The notes beneath the pieces are model-generated. The model ran no database searches. It worked only from the letters and a program-made list of their open reading frames with translations, and was not told the DNA's origin. This document shows, piece by piece, positions 35,839-43,713 of a stretch of 64,000 nucleotides of DNA. The translations under genes were made by a program, and so were the position numbers. This DNA is from CAWDPQ01 sp963804245 (GTDB lineage: Bacteria; Acidobacteriota; Vicinamibacteria; Vicinamibacterales; 2-12-FULL-66-21). How positions within the stretch are numbered: position 1 is the first letter of the stretch; every line of letters begins with the position of its first letter. Location of the stretch: NCBI GenBank assembly GCA_963804245.1, contig CAWDPQ010000012.1, positions 124,001 through 188,000 of the forward strand, in the 5' to 3' direction.

Positions 35839-36495
35839 ATGCTGAAAAGAAGTCAACGGTTCTCGAGAATCGCTCTCACCCTTGGTGCGCTCGCGTGTGG
35901 AGTTGGCGTCGCTGAGGCCGGTCCGCCGCTCATTTGTCACGCCTTCGACGCCGGGAAGGCGCCGCTGCTGCCGTGGACGCCGGGTGACGGCTGGAACACT
36001 CCGGATCGTGCGTACGACGTGCAACGGCTGACCGCCGACACGATGCGTTTGCTCTCACCCGAGGCACCGGTCCTGGCCCGCATGGAAAATCTCCGTCGGG
36101 CCACGATTTACGCCGCCAAGGATCGACGAGTGGCCGCTGAGCTGCTGGCAGCTGTGCTCGGTCGCGCCCTGACGACCGCAGCCACGGATTCGCGCGAGCC
36201 GCTGGCGTGGTTCGACGCCGGGTACCTCATCGAGTCGTACCGCCAGGCGAGCCACGTCTACAAGTGGGACATGCTCTCGAACGCCGAACGCACCGCCTGG
36301 AATCATCGCAGCGAGCCGCTGGGAGCGGATGGTTACGCGTTCGTCCGCAAGGCCCTACAGCTCGCGGGTCCGAACCCGGAGATGGAATTTGCGGCGTCCC
36401 TGATGAAGGAGGGGCCAATCTCGGCCGAGCATCGGCAGCGCGCCGCGGCGGGCGCGTCAGCCGGGTCGCTCCTGGCAAAGAACCTGACGAAATAG
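35839..36495 (+). CDS. Secreted hypothetical protein
   Basis: This 218-residue protein has a signal peptide (MLKRSQRFSRIALTLGALAC, cleaved after GVAEAG). The mature part has PPLICHAFDAGKAPLLPWTP, then helices with LARMENLRRATIYAAKD, AAELLAAVLGRALTTAATDS and WFDAGYLIESYRQASHVY. It looks all-alpha and is recognisable as a family found only in acidobacteria, with no assigned function. AGGAGG precedes the start by 8 bases (35825-35830). It is divergent from the regulator gene. Confidence 0.75.
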   Translation: MLKRSQRFSRIALTLGALACGVGVAEAGPPLICHAFDAGKAPLLPWTPGDGWNTPDRAYDVQRLTADTMRLLSPEAPVLARMENLRRATIYAAKDRRVAAELLAAVLGRALTTAATDSREPLAWFDAGYLIESYRQASHVYKWDMLSNAERTAWNHRSEPLGADGYAFVRKALQLAGPNPEMEFAASLMKEGPISAEHRQRAAAGASAGSLLAKNLTK

Positions 36496-36500
36496 GCCCT

Positions 36501-36551
36501 AAGAAAGGAAGAAGGAAGAAGGAAGAAGGAGGAAATCCTTCTTCCTTTCTT
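36501..36551. terminator. Bidirectional terminator hairpin
   Basis: The 16-base arms aagaaaggaagaagga (36501-36516) and tccttcttcctttctt (36536-36551) are perfectly complementary. They separate convergent genes at 36495 and 36559. Purine/pyrimidine asymmetry gives weak A-U ends on both strands. Confidence 0.8.
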
Positions 36552-36558
36552 ATCTAGA

Positions 36559-37413
36559 TTAGGTCGCCTTGGCCGCCGTCAGTCCATCGACCACGGCCTG
36601 GCCGCGCGGCTCGAACGCCTTTACCGCGGCAGCCGCCTGCGATGAGTACGTCGCCAACCAGGCTGTGATCCCCGTCTCGCCGCCGGCTCTGAAAACCGAC
36701 AGCCGAACGTAGGTGTCTTCGAGCTCGTTGATCGTTCCAGCGAAATCGCGCTGCGCGCGGGCGAACTCGGTCACGCCAGAGAACGTGTCGCCGGCAGCCG
36801 TCTGAATCGTGAACGGCACGCCGGTCGCGAGCGCAGTCGGACGGAGGTTGAAGCCGTTGGCACCCGTCAACGCTGTCCACACGGCGTCAATCGGCGCCGG
36901 CGTGGAACCGGCAATCCAGGCGTGGTGGCGTTGGCGTCCGCGATGGCGTTCGAGGTACTGCTTCAGGCCACGCAGCTCGAACTGCCAACCACCAGCAACG
37001 CTATCGAGCTCATCGTCCCAGGCATCGCCACGTCCGAAGCCGGAATGCACCAGGCGCAGTCGCGTGGTGTTGCCTCGGGCTTCCAGCTCGAAGTCCATCA
37101 CGACGTGCGCGGGTTGCGCGCGATCGGCGGGTATCGGTTGACCACTGGCGTCGTACGCTCGCGCTGTTTCGTCGACGAGCCGCAGCCGTTTTCCCGGCGT
37201 CCACTCCGCGATGCGCGTCTCCCAGCGCCAGCCCTCTTTCCAAGTCCAGAGCATCGTTCCGCCCTCGCCCGGCGTGACACGGGCTTCCAGCGGGAACCAG
37301 CGCACGAGCTCCTCGGCTTCCGTGAGTGCGCGCCACACGTCATCAGGCGTGGCGTTGATATCCAAGGTCATTTCGAACAGGCGACGCTCATCGTCTTTTT
37401 TTGCGCTATTCAT
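36559..37413 (-). CDS. SRPBCC (AHSA1-like) domain protein, duplicated domain
   Basis: The 284-residue product begins with a helix-grip domain: FEMTLDINATPDDVWRALTE, EELVRWFPLEARVTPGEGGT and MLWTWKEGWRWETRIAEWTP. A second related half follows from about residue 165 (STPAPIDAVWTALTGANGFN). SRPBCC domains bind hydrophobic ligands; AHSA1-like ones are frequently paired with an ArsR-type regulator. Its start overlaps the upstream HTH gene by 8 bases, so they are coupled. Confidence 0.82.
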   Translation of the reverse strand: MNSAKKDDERRLFEMTLDINATPDDVWRALTEAEELVRWFPLEARVTPGEGGTMLWTWKEGWRWETRIAEWTPGKRLRLVDETARAYDASGQPIPADRAQPAHVVMDFELEARGNTTRLRLVHSGFGRGDAWDDELDSVAGGWQFELRGLKQYLERHRGRQRHHAWIAGSTPAPIDAVWTALTGANGFNLRPTALATGVPFTIQTAAGDTFSGVTEFARAQRDFAGTINELEDTYVRLSVFRAGGETGITAWLATYSSQAAAAVKAFEPRGQAVVDGLTAAKAT

Positions 37414-38002
37414 GATGTGTTCCTTCTTTTGGATGCACGGCGGTCAGGAAGCGAAAGCGCCGTCCACCGCGCGCTTTCTCATCGTGATACTTCGATGTCA
37501 GTCGAGCCACGGCGTCGGCAAGCTCCTCGGCGAACTGCGCGCGGCTGGCTGCGTCGGCAAACCTGATCTCGGTTTCGAGGGTGAACGTGGCGATGCGCTT
37601 GCTGCTGGCTTTGGCGCGCGCATCGAGCGTCGCGACCTCGCGAATCGTCTGCGCGGCGGCGCTCAGCAGATATGCGGCGCTGAAGCGATCGGCGGCGAGG
37701 CCGGGCGTCGTCCCGAGCACGCCCAAGGCTTCCGGGCTGATGACGAAGGTGCGGGCGGTGGCGCGGACGAGGCGCTCGGTGCAGTTGCCTTTGCGGCGCT
37801 CTTCGACCAGTTCGACGAAGCCCTGCTTTTCGAGCTCACGCAGGTGGTAGTTGATGCGCTGGCGGGGCAGGCCGAGCTTGCGCGAGAGTCCGGCGGCGGA
37901 ATCCGGCTCGCCGAGGTGGGCGAGCAGCTCGCGCCGCGATCGGCCGAGCATGGCGAGGACGCGGTCGGGGGCGCGAACGGTTTCGACGGCGGGGCGGGGC
38001 AT
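37406..38002 (-). CDS. ArsR-like winged-helix transcriptional regulator
   Basis: The 198-residue protein has an N-terminal winged helix: ELLAHLGEPDSAAGLSRKLG, LPRQRINYHLRELEKQGFVE, LVEERRKGNCTERLVRATA. The C-terminal half is helical, with a possible ligand- or SRPBCC-interacting role. It heads a two-gene unit with the SRPBCC gene and probably autoregulates it. Upstream (38003-38040) an AT-rich acaaattaatttgtcaag palindrome (acaaattaatttgt, 38021-38034) could be its operator. Confidence 0.82.
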   Translation of the reverse strand: MPRPAVETVRAPDRVLAMLGRSRRELLAHLGEPDSAAGLSRKLGLPRQRINYHLRELEKQGFVELVEERRKGNCTERLVRATARTFVISPEALGVLGTTPGLAADRFSAAYLLSAAAQTIREVATLDARAKASSKRIATFTLETEIRFADAASRAQFAEELADAVARLTSKYHDEKARGGRRFRFLTAVHPKEGTHHE

Positions 38003-38020
38003 CGGCGGATGCTGTCACCG

Positions 38021-38034
38021 ACAAATTAATTTGT
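38021..38034. promoter_or_regulatory. Perfect 14-bp palindrome upstream of the HTH gene
   Basis: acaaattaatttgt reads the same on both strands and lies 18 bases before the regulator start, in an AT-rich spot within GC-rich DNA. It is a plausible operator/promoter for autoregulation (inference). Confidence 0.5.
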
Positions 38035-38172
38035 CAAGACTGGATTCTGTGTCGGTGCTATTCTCCGCCCGCACCGGCGGCCCGAGGCCGCGGCGCCATC
38101 CTGGCTAGGCTGTTGTGACGGGCGTCGCCGCGGCCTTCTTCACGATGCGGTCATTCATTCAGGAGGTGGAGC

Positions 38173-38658
38173 ATGACGAAGGTGAGTCGGTGGGCAGTGG
38201 CCGCCGGAGTGCTGGCGGCGCTGAGCGTCTCCGTGGTGGCGTTCCAGGGAGTCAAGTCCGATCCCGTCATCGGCACCTGGACGCTCAACGTCGCCAAGTC
38301 CACGTTCGAGCCCGGGCCCGCCGCGAAGAGTGGCACGGTCACGTTCATGGCCGCCGGCGAAGGCGTCCACGTCGTCGCCGAGATCGTCAGCCCGGATGCC
38401 ACGATGAAGACGGACTACACGGCGAATTACGACGGCAAGGATGCCCCCATCAAGGGGATGGCGGGCGCCGACATGGTGTCGCTGAAGCGAATCGACGCCA
38501 GCTCGTCGGAGCGCACCGACAAAATGGGCGGCAAGGTCGTCGGTACCTGGACTCGCAAGGTTTCCGCGGACGGTAAAACCATGACCGTCACATACAAGGG
38601 CACCGATGCGAAGGGACAGAAGGTCAGCAACGTGTTGGTGTTCGACCGGAAATCCTGA
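38173..38658 (+). CDS. Small secreted protein, paralog of 4744-5232
   Basis: This 161-residue protein has a signal peptide (MTKVSRWAVAAGVLAALSVS) and then DPVIGTWTLNVAKSTFEPGP, DYTANYDGKDAPIKGMAGAD and KVSADGKTMTVTYKGTDAKG. It shares phrase order with 4744-5232 and is one beta-barrel-like domain of unknown role. AGGAGG at 38161-38166 supports the start at ATG 38173. The AT-rich operator region (38021-38034) lies between it and the divergent HTH gene. Confidence 0.75.
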   Translation: MTKVSRWAVAAGVLAALSVSVVAFQGVKSDPVIGTWTLNVAKSTFEPGPAAKSGTVTFMAAGEGVHVVAEIVSPDATMKTDYTANYDGKDAPIKGMAGADMVSLKRIDASSSERTDKMGGKVVGTWTRKVSADGKTMTVTYKGTDAKGQKVSNVLVFDRKS

Positions 38659-38670
38659 TTCAGGAGGTCA

Positions 38671-38738
38671 ACAGGAGGTCAGGAGATCAGGAGATTTTGT
38701 TTTTGAAAACAACATCTCCTGATCTTCTGATCTCCTGT
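38671..38738. terminator. Long bidirectional terminator hairpin
   Basis: The 25-base arms (38671-38695 and 38714-38738) are complementary except for two positions, which would be G-U pairs in the plus-strand RNA. The loop is T/A-rich (tttgtttttgaaaacaac). It separates convergent genes ending at 38658 and 38768. Confidence 0.8.
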
Positions 38739-38767
38739 CTGTTTTGTTCCTCTTGAGCTCGCCTTCC

Positions 38768-39466
38768 TCAGTCGGTGTCAGCCGTCTCCGCGTCGGCGAG
38801 GTAGCCCTTGATCTTCCTGACGTAGTTGCGCGTCTCGCGGAAGGGCGGCACGCCCTTGTAGCGCGCGACGTTGGCCGGTCCCGCGTTGTAGCTCGCCAGC
38901 GCCAGCGCCACGTTGCCGGAATGCTTGTCGAGCAGCCGCCGCAGATAGCCCGCTCCCGCCATCACGTTCTGCCGCGGATCGAATGGATCGCTGACGCCGA
39001 GCTCCTTGGCGAGCATCGGCATGATTTGCATCAACCCCTTGGCACCGGCCGGTGAAACCTGCAACGGATCGAACGACGATTCGGCGCGAATCACGGCGCG
39101 AATGAGATCCTCGTCGAGCGCGTAGGTCTGCGCCGCCTCCTTGATCAGATCGTCGTATGCCTTGTCGGCGGGCACGGCGCGGAACTGATCGACGGAGACA
39201 GCAACGCCCGGAAAGAGGCCAAACGTGGCCGGTCCCTTCACCGCGCCAGGGATGCCGGCAGTCGCTGCAACCAGCAGCAGCGTGCGAATCCGTCGCCGCC
39301 GCCGTTCGACGCGTCTGCGATCCGATCGCGTGCGGCCATCCGTCCGTCGTTCGTGCCCACGTCTCGGGCTTCTGCGAATCGCGAGTCCCGGTGTTTGCGT
39401 TTCTGCTTCCTGCGAGTCGTTCTCGCCTTGAACCTCCGTGTCATGTCGAGCTTCGTTCTCGTGCAT
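38768..39466 (-). CDS. Membrane-anchored lytic transglycosylase (SLT domain)
   Basis: This 232-residue protein has a very basic N-terminal cytoplasmic part (RRVERRRRRIRTLLLVAATA), one membrane helix at about 61-75, and a soluble-lytic-transglycosylase domain. Catalytic Glu129 lies in AVIRAESSFDPLQVSPAGAK, followed by GLMQIMP, NVMAGAGYLRRLLDKHSGNV and ALASYNAGPANVARYKG. These enzymes cut peptidoglycan glycan strands, making anhydro-muramic ends. It is a single gene; the Slt-type enzyme at 58591-60855 is a second member. Confidence 0.87.
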   Translation of the reverse strand: MHENEARHDTEVQGENDSQEAETQTPGLAIRRSPRRGHERRTDGRTRSDRRRVERRRRRIRTLLLVAATAGIPGAVKGPATFGLFPGVAVSVDQFRAVPADKAYDDLIKEAAQTYALDEDLIRAVIRAESSFDPLQVSPAGAKGLMQIMPMLAKELGVSDPFDPRQNVMAGAGYLRRLLDKHSGNVALALASYNAGPANVARYKGVPPFRETRNYVRKIKGYLADAETADTD

Positions 39467-39690
39467 ACATGATCCGTTGCAAGCTTCGGTACCTCAGCCA
39501 ATACATTGACAGCGCGTCGATCGCGCACCCGAGGATCGGTCAAGTGGTTGTCCTCGCGGGTCATACGTTGGCCACTCCATCTTTCGCGTTGACAGCACTC
39601 GGCCGCGGTTGGAATATCGCCGCGGCGCGAAACAGTTCGCGCCATCCTGATCCTTCCGGCTGAAGCCGGAAGCCACGCTGGGGAAAACCG

Positions 39691-42051
39691 ATGGCCACTC
39701 GATCTCAGAAGCGCGCCAGCCAGAGCCGCCGAATTAGTCAACGCAGAACAGCAGCGCACCGAACACGCCGCGCACGTGGCACCACGCTCCCATCGACAGA
39801 CGATGAGAGAGCGCAGACGATCGTCTACGTACACGGGATCGGCAACAAACCAGTCGAGAGCACACTCAAATGCCAGTGGGATCACTCGCTGTTCGGCTTC
39901 GACGCGGGCGCTCGCACCCGCCTCGCCTACTGGGTGAACCGGGAGTACTACCCGTTGCCCACCGACGCCACCTGCGGTTCCGGTGACACGACCGACATCG
40001 AGGAAGGACCAACCGGTCGTGCCTTGAGCGTCGCCGCGCACCTCGCGCAGACGTCTCTCGAGGACGAAGCGGCGGCATTGACATCGAACCAAACGCAGCG
40101 CGACGCGCTCGTGAGAATCGCGAAGCGGATCGACGAGCAGGAGGTCGAGCCACGGCCGGAAGGCCCTCGAGCGGCCGGAGTACAGGGTTACATCCTGCCG
40201 CTGCCTCCGGCCCTGCGGCTGTGGATTACTCGCAAGCTGACACGCGCGTTCATACGCGACGTGCACGACTACCTCTTCGTACCGCAGCGGCGCGCCCTGA
40301 TGCGTGAGAGCCTGCTGGAACGAATGCAGCCGGGCGGCGGACCCTTCATCGTCATCGGGCACAGCCAGGGCTCGATGATCGCGTTCGACGTGCTATCGGA
40401 TCTGGATCCGAACAAATATCGAGTGCCGCTCTTTGTGACGATCGGGTCCCCGCTCGGCATCACCGAGGTGCAGGACCAGGTGAAGATCCTGCTCCGCAAG
40501 TCCAGGCTCACCGTACCGCGATGCGTCCAGCGCTGGCTGAACGTCTGCGATCCCGGCGACCCGGTGGCGGCAGACTCGACCCTCCGCGACGATTTCAGCG
40601 GCGGCTCCGTCATCGAGGACGTCGAGGCGGTCAACCTCGACAGTCCCGCCCACCCGCACTCGGGCAGCGGGTACCTGCGCCTCGACGTCGTGCGGCGAGC
40701 CGTGCGCGACGCGGTACGTGTCGATCTCTTTCAACCAGTCGCGCCGTTTGTCATCGCGAGGAACCTGGTGCGGCGGCTGGAGAATGCGCCGCGTGAAACG
40801 CGTCACCCGGTCCTCATCGAGCTCGTCGACCCGACGTCGGCACGTCCGCTGGAAACCCTCAGTGACGACCTGGCCGCAGAGATACGCCGCATCTCTGGCC
40901 GGACAGAGGATGAGCTCAGGCTGCAGCGGATGCGACGGTTTCTGGCCGCCGATCTCACGCGCCGCGAGACCGAGGAGCTCGCGTCGCAGTTCGGCAATCC
41001 GGGGCTGATGGTCAAGCGCATCTGGCGCAACGAAGCCAAGCGCGCGCTGCTCGACACGTCGATTGCCACCATCCACGCCGGCGCCGCGCACGCCGGATAT
41101 CAGGCACTGGGCCGCGACGTCGCCTGGGCCGTGCTCGACTCAGGCATCAACAACGCCCACCCGCACTTCGCCCGCCACAAGAACATCGTGGCCGAAGTCG
41201 ACTGCACGAAGCGGGCGGTGACCGAGGGATCGGCCCCCGACGACAACGGGCACGGTACGCACGTCGCCGGCATCATCGCCGGCGTTCACGAGTTTGCCGG
41301 ACCGCCACCTCGCGTGTTCTCAGGCGTGGCGCCGCAGGCGTCGCTGCACATCTACAAGGTGCTCGACGGCGATGGTAACGGAGAGGACGCGTGGATCATC
41401 AAGGCTCTCGATCACATCGCCTCGATCAATGACAAGGCAGGCAAGCTGGTGATCCACGGTGTCAACATGAGCCTGGGCGGCCCCTTCGACCAGAGTACCT
41501 ACGGCTGCGGTCATACGCCGCTCTGTGAGGAACTACGGCGCCTCTGGCGCCAGGGCGTCGTCGTCGTGCTCGCGGCCGGCAACGAAGGTTTTGCCGTGCT
41601 GCGCACGCTCGAAGGAGACATCGACGCCAACATGGACCTGTCGATCGGCGATCCCGCGAACCTGGAGGATGCGATAGCGGTCGGGTCGGTCCACAAACAG
41701 AATCCTCATACCTACGGCGTCTCGTATTTCTCTTCGCGCGGTCCAACCGCCGACGGACGGCAAAAGCCGGACGTCGTCGCGCCCGGCGAGCGGATCCTCT
41801 CCTGCCGCCACCGGCTCGCGGCCAGGGCGTCCGCGCCGGACGATCTCTACGTGGCGATGAGCGGCACGAGCATGGCCGCGCCGCACGTCTCAGGAGCGGT
41901 GGCGGCTTTTCTCTCGGTGCGACGCGAGTTCATCGGTGAAACGGATCGCGTCAAGGACCATCTCATCGCCAACTGTACGGATCTCGGGCGCGAGCGCCCG
42001 CACCAGGGAGCGGGCGTGCCGAATCTGGTCAAGATGCTTGTGAATGTCTAA
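39691..42051 (+). CDS. Alpha/beta-hydrolase (lipase-like) fused to subtilisin-family protease
   Basis: This 786-residue protein has an Arg-rich N-terminus and no signal peptide. Residues about 45-350 form a lipase-like hydrolase: TIVYVHGIGNKP (oxyanion), VIGHSQGSMIAFDVL with Ser225, CDPGDPVAADS (Asp), and HPHSGSGYLR (His). A linker/propeptide-like part follows (LIELVDPTSARPLETLSDDL). Residues about 475-780 form an S8 protease with Asp483 (AVLDSGI), His521 (NGHGTHVAG), Asn (VLAAGNEG) and Ser727 (GTSMAAPHVSG). Both triads look complete. Two unrelated hydrolases in one cytoplasmic polypeptide is unusual. It stands alone, convergent with a secreted CARDB gene. Confidence 0.85.
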   Translation: MATRSQKRASQSRRISQRRTAAHRTRRARGTTLPSTDDERAQTIVYVHGIGNKPVESTLKCQWDHSLFGFDAGARTRLAYWVNREYYPLPTDATCGSGDTTDIEEGPTGRALSVAAHLAQTSLEDEAAALTSNQTQRDALVRIAKRIDEQEVEPRPEGPRAAGVQGYILPLPPALRLWITRKLTRAFIRDVHDYLFVPQRRALMRESLLERMQPGGGPFIVIGHSQGSMIAFDVLSDLDPNKYRVPLFVTIGSPLGITEVQDQVKILLRKSRLTVPRCVQRWLNVCDPGDPVAADSTLRDDFSGGSVIEDVEAVNLDSPAHPHSGSGYLRLDVVRRAVRDAVRVDLFQPVAPFVIARNLVRRLENAPRETRHPVLIELVDPTSARPLETLSDDLAAEIRRISGRTEDELRLQRMRRFLAADLTRRETEELASQFGNPGLMVKRIWRNEAKRALLDTSIATIHAGAAHAGYQALGRDVAWAVLDSGINNAHPHFARHKNIVAEVDCTKRAVTEGSAPDDNGHGTHVAGIIAGVHEFAGPPPRVFSGVAPQASLHIYKVLDGDGNGEDAWIIKALDHIASINDKAGKLVIHGVNMSLGGPFDQSTYGCGHTPLCEELRRLWRQGVVVVLAAGNEGFAVLRTLEGDIDANMDLSIGDPANLEDAIAVGSVHKQNPHTYGVSYFSSRGPTADGRQKPDVVAPGERILSCRHRLAARASAPDDLYVAMSGTSMAAPHVSGAVAAFLSVRREFIGETDRVKDHLIANCTDLGRERPHQGAGVPNLVKMLVNV

Positions 42052-42094
42052 CCCGGCGTTCGGCGCTCGATGGGGGCAAAGGTTCGATGGGTCC

Positions 42095-42132
42095 GGAGCC
42101 GAGCCCCCGAGCCTCGAGCCCCCGAGCTCCCG
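42095..42132 (-). repeat. Degenerate GGGGCTCGG low-complexity element 1
   Basis: Read on minus it is a run of gagctcgggggctcgagg-type units. It lies between convergent genes. Similar runs are at 49187-49257 and 55424-55454. Confidence 0.6.
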
Positions 42133-42163
42133 ACAGCGTCAGTACCCGCGGCGCCCCCGGCGG

Positions 42164-43589
42164 TCAGTAGCCACGGCAGTTGTCTCCACACCGCCGTTTG
42201 ATCGACGCCACGAAGCCGGCGGGCGCGCGCTGCGGATTGATCGCGCGAAAGGCCATGTTGTTCTTCGCCTCGGGGTCCTCTGGTGACGACCAGACCCAAG
42301 GCGAATACTCCGTCAGCCCCGGCATGAGTTGGACGACGGCGATGCCATAGCCACGAGGATAGGCGACGTCCACTTCTATAGTTACAGCGTCGTTCCGCGG
42401 TATGTCTCTGAGGAAGCGGCGGATTGTCGACGGCTCCTCGAAGTCACCGCCGAAGAACTGCACATAGACACCATGTAGATCCGCGTCTCCCTTGTTCCTG
42501 ATCGTGACTGACACTCTCGCGGTGTTCGCCTGCCGCCGGTTCGGTGTGATGACGATGTCGTCAGCGGCGATCGAAGCATCGGCCAGCGGCCGCTGGTCGG
42601 GACTGGTATCGAGAAGATTCTCGAGTTGGGCCAAGTCGTAACTCTCGGAAGACGGCTGCATGAACACGGACCGCTTCGAACGCGGGCGCAGCCGCGAGCC
42701 ATTGCACGGAAGTGTCTGTCAGCTCCACGCGGCCGGTTCGAATCCAGATCTGCGCGAGCGTGTAGCCAAGTTGAAAGTGAACGACGGAACAGAGATCGAG
42801 TCTGCGGTAGCGGAGCCTTGGCTCCCTGGTGCGCTCGTCACAGAACGAGATCCGCCAGCTGTATTCGTTCATCAGCTCGCCGCCGCGCGCGACGAGGACC
42901 GAATTCAGCCACAGCGCGAATGGCATGTCGGGAAGGCGGTGGTCGAGCTGCTGCGCACTCATGCCCGCTGGTGAAAAAAGGAACACGCGAGCATCAGCGG
43001 CAAATTCTTGGGTCGGGTCGTAAACGGCATAGACGAGTTCCGGAAGATCGCGATACTCGGGCGGCGGGACGGCGCCACCAGTCGTTGGTTCGAAGGTCAC
43101 GAGCGCGCGCAGCCGCAGATGATGGGCGCCGGCCAGCCGCGCCGTCCACGGCAGCGCGCTTGCCAGCTCGAAGGTCTCCTGATCGACGTTCACAAAGCCA
43201 AGATGCACCGCCTCGCCGCCATCAACGGAGACGAACACCTGCGCCCGGTAGCTGATCGGATGCGGCAGATCCAACGCGAGGCGTGCGGAAATCGAGAGCG
43301 GGACGGTGTCGTTGGCAGCGATCACCGGACGACCGATCTGCGCGCTGACAATCACCGCGGCACGCGCCGCCAGGACCTCGAGCTCTTCGTCTCGCTGCGC
43401 CAGCGCTGTACTCACGGCCCGCTGCAACAGCTCTCCCTGATCGTGCGTGGCGTGATGTGGCTCGCCCGTCGCGATCATCCGCTCGAGCGTGGCGACGAGC
43501 GCCTGGCGGTCGACTACTCCCGATCGATCGGCCGCCTCCGCTGACGTCGCGATGACACCAGCAACGAGACACACGTACAGCATGTGCAT
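42164..43589 (-). CDS. Secreted CARDB-domain protein, one frameshift
   Basis: It starts MHMLYVCLVAGVIATSAEAA (signal peptide). The body contains beta-rich domains (TVPLSISARLALDLPHPISY, YRAQVFVSVDGGEAVHLGFV) and a C-terminal CARDB domain (ASIAADDIVITPNRRQANTA, SVTIRNKGDADLHGVYVQFF). The frame changes near 42670: VQWLAAAPAFEAV continues as FMQPSSESYDLAQLENLLDT in the next frame, one inserted base explaining it. Repaired length is about 475 residues. CARDB is an extracellular adhesion-type fold. It is convergent with the hydrolase-protease fusion; a functional link is only a possibility. Confidence 0.75.
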
Positions 43590-43713
43590 GGTTGTCGAGT
43601 CGTGAGCAAGGAGCGAACCAGAGCGGCCCGCCCGAATTTTCTAGTTAGACGCCGCTTTGCGAGATTCGGACAGGTCCTGTATCTCCACGGCGATTACGCT
43701 TTTGTTGGCGGAC

